DNA of 64,000 nt from Ficedula albicollis (Eukaryota > Chordata > Aves > Passeriformes > Muscicapidae), in assembly GCF_000247815.1 (NCBI RefSeq), contig NC_021678.1:23030321-23094320 (forward strand). The letters run 5' to 3'. The position numbers and the translations under genes are program-made. Position 1 is the first letter of the stretch. Every line of letters begins with the position of its first letter. Below are positions 1-59,200 of the stretch, piece by piece. The notes under the pieces are model-generated. The model did not search any database and was not told where the DNA came from. It saw nothing but the letters and a program-made list of their open reading frames with translations.

Positions 1-47593
<47,593 letters not shown>

Positions 47594-48443
47594 CTCCCGG
47601 ACCTGCCTCCAGACGAGCTCTCCTGACACTGGGCCCAGAACCTTCTTCTCTCTCTTGACTTTTCCTTTGAGACTCCCCTCCTCCGGCTGCACAGACACCC
47701 CCATGGAAAGGGGCCTTTCTTCCCTGAGATGCAGTCGGCGCCGAGACCTTCCCTTTCCCCTGGCCCAGCTCTGCTTTCCTCGGGGAATCCCAAGCAGGTG
47801 CTCCCAGATGTTGGAGCATGGGCATGGCTGGCACAGGATGAGAATTTCACCTGGATGGACCTCCCTGCACCCAGTCCCGGTGGAAAAGATGCATCCTTGG
47901 GCTGCAGTAGAGGTTTTTCCCATGCACACCACCCTGGGCAGCCACAGCTCGCCTCCCCTGATCCTCCCCAGCCCCAGGAGCCTCCAGTCCTGGCTCCAGC
48001 CCAGATCCTCCAGCAGCACTGTCTAGAAACCAGTGAAATCTTGCAAAGGGCACAGCCAGTGCCTGGGCTCCTCCCTGCCCTGGCTGTGCCCTGCTGTGGG
48101 CAGCATGGCTGGTGTGTCCACTGTGAGCCACCGGCCACCCTCCCTGTCCTGACCCTGGGCCAGTGGGGGGGCAGAGGGGCCGTGCCTGGAGAAGGCAGCC
48201 ACAGGAGCCCTTGGGTCCATTGCTGCATGAGCTATGAGGAGCATCCCCTGATCCCAGGGATCCTGCTTACAGCTACAAGGCTCTTCCTGACAGGGGCAGA
48301 GGGGAGGTGACTTGTAGTGGCACTTGTCCCTCAGGATGGACCATGCAGGGCTGGGAGAGCTGCAACCTCAGCTCCTGTCCCTCAGGTTTGGGTGCTGGCA
48401 CAGGGGGACCGCAGGGATCCACTTTGAGGCTCCAGTGGAGAGA

Positions 48444-48535
48444 CACCCTTTCCAACCCTTCCTGAGGACATGACAGCCAGGGGATGTGTACCCTTTCCAA
48501 CCCTTCCTGAGGACATGACAGCCAGGGGACATGCG
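48444..48535. repeat. 46-base tandem duplication in KCNIP2 3' UTR
   Basis: ACCCTTTCCAACCCTTCCTG starts at 48444 and 48490; the copies are nearly identical. Confidence 0.9.
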
Positions 48536-49268
48536 GAAGAGGGAGATAGGCACTTCTCTGGTGGCCATTCTGGCCCCACAGGACTCACAGCCGTGCTCCT
48601 GGCACCGTTTGCTGCTGACCTTGTCCTGCTCCTGTGCCCTGGCCCATGCCAGCCACCAGCTGCCCTGGGGACTGGGGAATGAGCAGTGAGGCAGAGAGGT
48701 GTCCCCACAGGCATAGCTCTGTGCTGGTGCCATGGCTGAGCTGGAGGAGAAGCTTGAGGCTAGGATTAGACAGGAGTCACTGACAGGTTGCTGGCAGGCT
48801 GGAGGGTCACCTTGAGGCAAGGGACTCTTCTTTTCCCAGCATGGCCATGTGAGAGCCTGCTTGGGGACCCTGGGGACAGGGACCCTGGGTGTTTTTGTCA
48901 CCACCAGCTCCTTGGAGATGGATGTGTGCAGGCAGGCCTGTCCTGCCCACATACCACTCCGAGCTGGGAGAGTGATGCCCATGGGCTAACAATCCCATGC
49001 CAGCTCCAGAAGCCCCTCACAGGCACTGGGAATGCACCCAGCCCTGGCAGCCCCAGGGAGAGTAGCTTAAGTCTCTATATCCTTAGCCAGAGGTGGTTTG
49101 GGGCTGGCCTGATCTGCGATGTCTGGGATCAACATCCATGCTGGGCCAGACCCAGGCTGAGCCCCTGGGGTTGGAGACATTAGAATTTAACCCCTGGAGC
49201 TCTGAGCCAAAGCTATGGGGCTGCTTCCCAGGGGGACTGTCCCTGTCCCAGCCCTTGCAGACATCACA

Positions 49269-49362
49269 TGTTTTTTAGGCTCATTCAATACATTGTTTAT
49301 CTCACAGACATGATGTGTTTTTTAGGTTCATTCAACACACTGTTCATCTCACAGACCTGTTC
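49269..49362. repeat. 47-base tandem duplication in KCNIP2 3' UTR
   Basis: TGTTTTTTAGGCTCATTCAA begins at 49269 and a copy with a few substitutions at 49316. Confidence 0.88.
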
Positions 49363-49655
49363 CCAGGTTTGATGTGGGGCTGAGCTCCCACTTGCATACT
49401 CCTAAGGATGGGAGGGCCTTACCCCTCCATCTCTTTGGCCCTGCTCTCCCTCCTCCCAGCTCTCTGGGGTTCCCATTGTTTGCTGCCATGTGGAGCACCT
49501 GCCGCCTCCCCCCTCACGCTGTAGGTCGCATGGTGTGACCCCCTGCCCCGGGGCATGGTGACCCACAACCCGCTTGGCATCTCCAGTCTGTATATTTTGT
49601 ATTATAATGATTATATGAGTTACAAAACAACAAAAAAAAACCCAACAAAAAAACC

Positions 49656-49661
49656 AATAAA
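49656..49661 (+). promoter_or_regulatory. KCNIP2 polyadenylation signal AATAAA
   Basis: Canonical AATAAA follows an A-rich stretch, and a GT/T-rich element (TGTTCTGTCTTTGC) starts about 30 bases downstream. Cleavage is expected around 49672-49685. Confidence 0.85.
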
Positions 49662-49689
49662 ATCTAACCACGATCGCTATGCACACTAC

Positions 49690-51820
49690 TGTTCTGTCTT
49701 TGCATCTGTCAGCTGCCTGGGATGGGAGGGAGGATAATCAGGGGGTCTCTGCAGAGGGTTGGTATCCTTTTTGGGGTGCTGTGGTCACAGGATGCTCTGA
49801 GAAGTTGCATGGGGGACAAGGGTGCACACTGAGCTTAGCCATGCTGTTGGTGGTCCTGTAAATACAGCCTGTAAGAGCCTGTAGGTGTTAAGGTTAAGAA
49901 GCTTTCATATCAAGTGTGTCACATTTCAGGAGTCAGGCTGCCAGGTGTGTTTTCAGCTTGTCACAGATGCTGCTGAGTGAACCCAAGTTTGGGACTAGGT
50001 GGCCCTTGGATGTAGCATTTAAGGCTGAGCTAACAGAAACATGGTCACCTGCCACCCTGAGGAGGTAGGTATGGACTGGGAAGGGCTTCTTCTTAGGGCA
50101 CTCACTGTTGTTGGAAAAGTCCAGCACAGAGAACTGGGAAAAATTAAGTAAACAATCATGTAAGTAAGGAAGTAGCAGAACAAGAGAGCAATGGACCTGG
50201 TGTGGGACAAAAAAATGGCTCAGAATTCAACAATCTGTGGTCCAGGAAGCAATGGACCTGGTGTGGGACAAAAAAATGGCCCAGCATTCAACAATCTGTG
50301 GTCCAGGAGCTGAAAGCTCAATGCAAAGAGCTGCCTGGAAACCAAACATCTTAAAAGGACGGGCTCTGGCTGTGGGGGGAATTACTACTGTGGGACTGGG
50401 TAGGCAGCAAGTGTGATCTTTCCAAAGCCTCTGACTCTCCAGGGACCTTTTTAGGCTGCTGGCTACCACCCAGGGCTGTGTATGGCAGTATGAATGGGCC
50501 TGAGCACGTTTTCCCCTCTAACCCACTTTTCCTGGTATATCCTATCCCCTGAGCTCTGTTTGGCTGGTTGCTATTTTGGGCAATGACATCCAAGGGCTTG
50601 ATGTGCCCTCTTGTGGCACAGAGATGCTGTGAGCCACTGATGGGTCCCTTGGGTCTTTGTCCCCAGGGTGAGGGGCAGGGAAGAGGCTGAGGTGAAAATG
50701 GGAAAAACAGCACAGTGGGCCTCACCCTTCCAATGCTGCCTTTGGGAAAAGGTTTGTGCAGGGAGTGTAGCCTTTGGGGTGGGGAAGCATCTCTGGGAGT
50801 CGAAAATAATCTGTTTAGCTCTCAGGAAGGGCCTGAGGGAGGGCTGGATCCTTTAGGTGTGCCTTCAGCTCGCTGTGGGAAGCTGCTGTGAGCCAGGGCT
50901 TGGATGACCCTTGTTACTAGGAGGTGGCATTGAAGGGTGGACAACCAAGTCATTTGGTCTATGATGAGAACAGAGATAAGAGCTGATGGATCCTTGGAAA
51001 AGGGCAGCCTTGTGTTGTTTCCAGGCAAGTTTTTCCCAGCTTTCAGCAGAAAAATTAATAGTAGCTATGTGGTAAAACAGCTGAGCAACTGGATGAGGCA
51101 GCTGATGCAGCCTGGGGCAGTGATTCACTCCAGCATCCTGAATACTGCCTAGAAACACAAGGATTTTGTAAAAGGATGAGATTCCAACACTGGGAGAACT
51201 GTTACTGTAGGATTATTTTGCCATGGTCAGGGACAGGAGCATCCCTTCAGGGTCTTTTGTTACCCTGTAGTCACCACCCAGCTCTGGAGGCGTGCGTTCT
51301 GCACCCAGATTCCGTGCACTTCTCCCCTCTAACCCTTCTGTAAGGTCTGCTCGTGCATCAATACAATTTAGCTGGTTCCCGTTTCGGGTATCTGTACAAT
51401 TTCTGGTTTTGCTCTTTGAAAGCTTGGGCCTGCTGGTGGTGGTAACCAGAGACGGCCCTTGGCCAGGGCTCTGCCGCAGCTTCCCGAGCACAGGTATTGA
51501 CGGGGCCGGCTCCAGTTTCTCGTCGTGCCCGAATTGTTATCAGCGGGAATAACTGGAAATAACTGGCTGAAATTAGATGTGTCTGCCTGATGCTGCCTTC
51601 CCCACCAGCCGGGGTTTTCGGCAGCTCATTGACTCGTTTCCTGTTGGCTGGTGCCTGCTGCAGTGTCCCCCGTGCTGGGAAGCCTGGCAGGATCTCCACA
51701 GTCAGGAGAGGGGCCATCTCAGCCCGGGGGTCCCTCGTGCTGCTGCAGAGATGCTGTGCGACCTTAGACCTCTGCTCTGCTCTGCTGACACCATCTCGGC
51801 TTTGCACCCCATCCCTCACC
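49690..51820. other. KCNIP2-OGA intergenic spacer
   Basis: About 2.1 kb holds no supported gene. The only clear structure is the 61-base duplication at 50187. Composition is intermediate between the two gene neighbourhoods. Confidence 0.65.
50187..50308. repeat. 61-base tandem duplication
   Basis: AGCAATGGACCTGGTGTGGG starts at 50187 and 50248, each copy including an A-rich AAAAAAATGG and CAACAATCTGTGGTCC. Confidence 0.93.
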
Positions 51821-51953
51821 ATCCTCGTGGCCGTGCGCTGCGCCGTGCCGGGAGCAGCCGGGTCTCCCATCCGCTCCGCAGCCCCGCCGGGCCCTGCTGA
51901 GCTTGCGGGAAAAGTAGGTCACGCCTCACGAGAGCCCGCGCGCACCCCGCTCC

Positions 51954-51965
51954 CGCGCAGGCGCG
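51954..51965. promoter_or_regulatory. NRF1-like site 1
   Basis: CGCGCAGGCGCG matches the palindromic NRF1 consensus YGCGCAYGCGCR except at the central Y. Confidence 0.5.
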
Positions 51966-51992
51966 CTCCCGCCGGGGAGGGCTGCGCCGCGG

Positions 51993-52004
51993 CGCGCACG
52001 CGCA
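51993..52004. promoter_or_regulatory. NRF1 consensus site 2
   Basis: CGCGCACGCGCA matches YGCGCAYGCGCR at all twelve positions. It lies about 1 kb upstream of the surviving exon 1 sequence as drawn, but the C run makes the true distance unknown. Confidence 0.7.
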
Positions 52005-52068
52005 GTCCCGAGGTAAACACTTCATTCCCCCCTTCCCCCTCGGCGCCGCTTCCCTACACAAACCCCAC

Positions 52069-52080
52069 GGCGCATGCGTG
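52069..52080. promoter_or_regulatory. NRF1-like site 3
   Basis: GGCGCATGCGTG matches 10 of 12 consensus positions and keeps the GCGCATGCG core. Confidence 0.55.
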
Positions 52081-52102
52081 TTACCCCGCTGCCGCTTCCC
52101 CC

Positions 52103-53002
<900 letters not shown>

Positions 53003-53057
53003 ACCGAGACGGAGACCGCGCTGGGCTCCCGCCGCTTCCTATGCGGAGTCGTCGAAG
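53003..53057 (+). CDS. OGA: OGA exon 1, surviving 3' end
   Basis: It reads [18 protein letters not shown] plus one base, then donor [17 protein letters not shown] is the first strand of the GH84 barrel in human OGA. The residues before it look like the poorly conserved N-terminal tail. The upstream part is replaced by C. Confidence 0.93.
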
Positions 53058-53228
53058 GTGAGAGTTTTCAGAGAGGGTCTCCCCTGGAGGCAGGGGGTGC
53101 GGGGGAACGGGGGTTTCGGTATCCTCGGGAGGCCGGGGGTGGGCTGGTCCCAGCTGCCTTTGCTTTGCCGTCTCCTCCCCCGCCCGGAGGAGCCCGCTCG
53201 GCGGGGAGGCGGCGTGCGGCTCTTGGCC

Positions 53229-53259
<31 letters not shown>

Positions 53260-56200
53260 AGGCGGCGTGCGGCTCTTGGCCGGGACTCCGCCAGGCTGGG
53301 GAGGAGCCGCGGCTCCCGGGCGGGGCTTCTGCCCCCGGGGCTTGTGCCGGAGCGGAGAGCGCCCTTTGATGGCAGCTTTGCGGCGGGGCGAGGGCAGGCC
53401 TGGCACCCGGCGCCCGTGGTTCCTCAGAGAGGCCGGGGCGGTGCTGGGGCTCGCCTGAGTACATGTCTAAAGGGGGAAGCAAGAGAGAGCAGAGGTACCG
53501 CGCGATTATCTCGGCTGTACGTGCTCTTCCTGCGCTCCAGAAGCTCACATTCAGTCCTGAGTAGGGAACAGGTGATTCTGTAGACATCTGCTCAGTAATT
53601 AATATTAAATGCACCTTGTTTTCTAAAGTGTTATAGCTCATCATTTTAATTGTAGGACAGTCCTCTGTCTTTTAGCATAGTTGCACCATTAAAAGGTTTA
53701 AATTCTTGTTGAAGCTGCAGAATAAAGGAACTTCTTGCAGTTCTCAGTAATGTGTTTCTGACAGTTGGTTGAAAGTCAGCAGGAAAAATTGTTTATTCCC
53801 AGTGTAACAGTTGGGGTAAAATTGTTTATTGCCTGTGATCTCTTATTATTTCTGTACCAATAATGATTTTTCAGTAGGAAAACAAAATGAATAGCAGATG
53901 GAGAAGGGAGCAGACTGTTTATCAGAGTCAATATCTACATTGCTTTGCAAACTGCTTTCAGTTTATATCTTAAAAAAAAATGTTCGGCTTCTGTAAATTA
54001 TGACTGTGAGAGGTGAATTGGTTGGCCTTAAATACAGTCAGTGTGGAGAAAAATGCCTTTCTTTTACTAATAGGCTTAATTCTGTGAAGGTAGATGCTGA
54101 ATTGAAGGCTTTGGAGACATATAACAGTGAGGAGAAACATAGATTGTAACAACGTGTTTTCTCGTGTTCCTGCTGATACACCTGGAACATGATTTATTCA
54201 TCCAGGTTCCTATTGGAACCACTGAGAATACCACAATAATTTTTCTTGTCGTGTTAGTTACATTGTTGGTTGCCTCAGCATATATTTTGTTGCAGGTGTT
54301 CTTGAGTGTACTGTGCACAAAACAAAGCAGGAAAATGTCCTCTACCCCATGAAGCCTTCAAACACTGGTTAGGAGTTACCAGTCTAACAATAATCATATG
54401 TGTACGGGAAAAAACAGGAATTGGGGACTGTTAAAAAAAAAAGGCTAATAAAAACCCACCATCAACAGAAAAAAAAATTGTGGTGAGTGAGGTAAATAGT
54501 AGTGAGTGAAAACATCTGTCTTGTTAGTGACTCAAAGGAATTATAGAGTTAAGAGAAAAACAGGAATTAACTTCAGAAGTGTAGATAAATACTTTACCAG
54601 AGCAGTGGTTAACACAAACTAAGATGTAATGAGATTAGAGTGCTGAGATGGAGAATTTGGATCTTTGGTAGAAAAGGCAGAGGGCAATTAGCCCAATACT
54701 GGGTGTGCACTCTAAGAATGTGAAGAGCATATGCCACTTACCAAATTCACTGTTTTACAGAGTAATAAGGTCTAAGAGATTGCTGAATGCAAAGCTTTGG
54801 TGCACTGCCTCTAGGATGTCCTGACTTTTAGTGATGGAGAGCATGGTAATGGGATGAGATATTTTGGCATGATCCGTTGACTTTGTATTAACCTGACACA
54901 CAGTCCTGAGGGAGTAATACAAAACTAGGTTGATTTTTTTTTTTTAGTTGGACAGAAAGATCCAAGAATTGTAATCAGCTCGTGACAGTAGTAACCTAAG
55001 AAATGTGTTGACAGATGGAAAAGTATTGCTGCAGATTAGATAGGTCTGTTCAGCCTTATTTCATTAGTTTTTGGTAACTGATTTTCTTTTTAATTTTTTT
55101 TTAATGGTAAGCCATGCTCTGCTTTAGGCTTGTAGATCTGAAACAGTAGTATCATACGTAAAGCAAAAGTGTTGTGAATGAGTTATGAGGCATAGGGGAT
55201 AGTCAGAATTATATATAAACTATAGTGAAAATAAGAAATTCCTTCTGGGTGAAGTAAACTGTGAGGTTTTCAGGCCTCTCTCCTGTTGTTCCCTGTTGTG
55301 CTGGGCAGTTGTGAGGAGAAGTAGTTGCTCAGTTTTGCCACGTTGTGGTGCCAGGCAGTTTGAGATCACTCTTAGAGAGAGTAATTCTTAAAACTTGAGC
55401 CTCTTGCTTTAAGCTTCTTACAAGAGCATTGTACACTTAACATGTAACTAAAATACAATATATAGAAAATGGCTTCAGTTGTATCAGTTTGGAGTTTTGG
55501 AAGGTGGAAGGGTGGTTGTGACCTCAGTGAGACTGAATATATACAGATTTACAAGGGTGAGTAGCTTTGGAAATGAAGATACTGTTTACCTTTTGAACTG
55601 GTGTTCCGCAGGGACTTGTGAGCTTTGTGTATTAGTAGTATCATTCATCACTGAGTGGCCATGCTGTTTGAAAATAAGAGCTTATTAAATTTCATGTTAT
55701 TTTAGTCTCTGGTTTTTGCATGAACTGCGAGCTGAAGCTTTGTTTTGAAGTGCCCACTTGTGGTTGAACTGTTTGCACATCGGTCTAACTGAGTTGGCTT
55801 GACTAAGAGGGCAGTGAGAGTGCTTTTCTAAAGTATTATGTTTTTAGAAGGGAAAGATTAGATTTAAAGGCAGAAGCAGTTGCAATTTCCATGGAATTGT
55901 ATGACTTTCAATACACTCTAAAATCACTTTTATGTATATTTATTCACAGACATAGTTAATATTAGCTTGTAAAACGTGGAAATGGTAAAGTAGGATATCA
56001 GTTTGCATCTTAATTTTGACAAAAAGGCTATTAAACAATAAAATAAATTAAATCCTAAACATTTAGTTTGACTTGCTTGCACTTTTTTTTAATTACACAT
56101 AATCTTTTCCAATATGTATTATATATATTATATGTATATAAATCCTAGTCTGTACAACCAGTTAAGCATTTTTGAGCTGGTAACTGTTTTCAGATGTCTT

Positions 56201-59200
56201 CAGTGCTCACCTTAAAATCAAATCTATTTTGTAAGTGTCTGGAGTGGTAATTTAATTAGGTTATAACTGCTCAGTCTGCTGCTATAATAATGCTGACTTG
56301 ACTTGTCAAGGACATATGCTCTGGAACACAGTTTGTATTCTGAAAATTAATTACTTCAGTGTCCAAAATTATAAGACCTTAGATCATAAGAAATAAAACA
56401 AGTTATAATTGCATTTTAAATTTAGATCAGTTTAGGTTATTATGCTTTCCTCATGTTAACTATTTTTTTTCCCTTTCTGTTTTGGGAAGCTTTCTGACAA
56501 ATGTAGCAAAAGAGGAAGAAAATGGTGGGTTGTAATACAAAGTTTCATGAAGGAAGCATAATCTAACTGGATAATTCTAATCTTGTTGCCCATAGGATTT
56601 TATGGAAGACCTTGGGTGATGGAGCAGAGGAAAGAACTTTTTAGAAGGCAAGTCATGTTTCCTCTTACTGCAGCACATTCCATTGGAATGTAATCATAAA
56701 CTTCCACTTAAGTCTGGAAAGAATTATTGTTCTAATCTAGAGCAGCTTTCTGCCTAATATCTGTATTCTTCTGGATTTGTATTCACCTTTTCATCTTGCA
56801 TATACCAAATTTGTTCAATATAATTTGTGCTTAAAATTATCGTGACTTACTACTATTAACACAATGTTGAGTGAAGAAAAAAAATTAGATTGGGTAAAAG
56901 AATAACATGAGGTAAAGCACAGACTTCCTGAATTTGTAGGCTGTTTGAAGGCTTTTTTCCTGTGTTTTTAGGCTTCAGAAGTGGGGATTGAATACATACC
57001 TGTATGCTCCAAAGGATGACTACAAGCATAGGATGTTTTGGCGAGAAATGTACTCTGTGGAGGAAGCAGGTAATTGACTTTATTTCTCCTCTGTGTTTTC
57101 TATAAGTAGATTTTTGAATGAATTGGTTATTGCTATGTATACTTGTGTGTGTTTAATCACAGTAGCCATTCCCAAAGGTGACTGAAAACCTCTTTTTAAT
57201 ACCCTGCAGGTGTGTTTATTGGAGCTTTGGAACAAGCATGGATTTACTTCTTTTAACTATAACTGCAGATGATTTCTGAAACTGCTTTTAAGGCTTTGTC
57301 TTACAAGATTTATTTTTCGTCATAGTGAAGGCTGCTTAGATTTATTCCTCTGGCTCTTGAACATCTGGGCTGTGTTTTGAAGTAGAAATTTTTTACTTTA
57401 GAAAAGGAAAAAAAAGGATTGATGAACAAATAGCATGTCCTTTTATGTGATTCATTAAGTCCTTGTCTCAATGAAAATAGTACCTATTAGAAAAACAGCT
57501 CTTCACCAGTTAGTCAGAACATAAAAGATCTGTTCATGCTAATGTGAGTTGTTTATCACCCTATGGCATTTATGGGGTTTATGATACTTTATTAGACTGA
57601 GGGGATTATAGTTTTCCTTGGGTGAGGAAAAAAATTATACTCTCTTGAAATTAAATAATCCCTCTTGGATGCCTCTTTGAATCAATGCAGAAAAATAATC
57701 TAAAGGATACTGCAAGGTAATATCCAATAACAGCAAAGATTGCTAAATATGCTAAAAATAATTCTCTTTATTCCTTCTATGAAAGATTCAATTGCAAGGT
57801 TTTTTTCTTAAAGCAGCTACTTCTTCACAGTGATGTTAAACCCCACTTTTTCATGTGCCCAAGCTTCAGTCATATGATTACTGTGTGAACCACTCTCACA
57901 TGGGGTGGTATTACTGCAATAAATTGTTAATATGTGTGGAAAAAGTGAGTAATAATTTCAGAGCTGTTGATGTATGTACTGTGGAAACAGACTATATTCG
58001 TATTTGTATCACAGCATTGAGATAAAGAAAAATTTAAAAATACTTATAAAAATGTTAACATGGAAAATGAGAATACAAGGACAGTTGGTGTATTCCTTTT
58101 GGCATAATTGCTGAAAAATCTTCCAAATAAATTGGTGTTCTTTGCTGTGTTAGTTTCAAGAAACTCCAGCAATTATTTTTTCTAATTATGATGGAAGAGG
58201 TATCTGCACTTTACAATATACATTAAATGATGCTTGACAATTTTTTAAAATTGTTGAGTCCTTCTGAAATATTTTAATTTAATTTCCAGAGCAGCTAATG
58301 ACTCTAATATCAGCTGCACGAGAACATGAAATAGAATTCATCTATGCAATCTCACCTGGACTTGACATCACTTTCTCCAATCCTAAGGAGGTATCCACAT
58401 TGAAACGTAAGCTGGACCAGGTAAGGATGGCACAAATTTAGCACAGTTCCAGTGCTGCTTGGTTTGGGAGCTCCCATTCCCTGCTCACTCTTGCAGCTCT
58501 TAACCAGCTTCTTGAACCTTTTCAGCACTGGTGTTAGTTTGGGTGTCCTAAATGATTCCCATGGATGCATTCAAATTGCATTGCAGAAGTAGCCAGTGAT
58601 ACTTTGATTTAAAAAAAAATCTCATCTTGCATTGGATGCCGAAGGCTATTTTGTCTTTAGAGTATTTCCTAATCTTGAAGCCAAGATGCACTGTTAAAGC
58701 AAGAACTCTAGCCCACAGTAAATGCCTTCACAGACTTGACATGCAAACCTTTTCTCTCCTGACTCCTCTCCTTTGTCCAAGAGCTGTTACAGAATTAGCT
58801 TGTTTCCCAGCTGTCCATCCTGTAAGATCAGCTTTGGATGGTTAAAACTGGAACAGACTGTAGGTCTTTAAAGGTTTAATCTTTGAAAGAAGCAGAGCTG
58901 TGGGTCAGAGACAGGCATTGTGAATAGAAATCAAAGTCTGTCTTGCCTCCAAAATATTCCCTTTCCTATGGCTGTCTCTAAGGTAGATTACATTTAAAAA
59001 TCCTACCGTTCGATTAAAAGAAGCAGTAATTTAACAAATTAAGCATTTTGTTCTTGTCTCTTATATTAGGTTTCTCAGTTTGGCTGCAGATCTTTTGCAT
59101 TGCTGTTTGATGATATCGATCACAACATGTGTGCAGCAGACAAAGAAGTTTTCAGTTCTTTTGCTCATGCTCAAGTCTCAATCACAAATGAAATTTATCA

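Larger units (their letters stand above)
47594..49680 (+). other. KCNIP2 3' UTR
   Basis: About 2.1 kb lies from the stop codon to the predicted cleavage region downstream of AATAAA at 49656. It carries two short tandem duplications (48444-48535 and 49269-49362). Reading frames here carry no domain. Confidence 0.82.
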
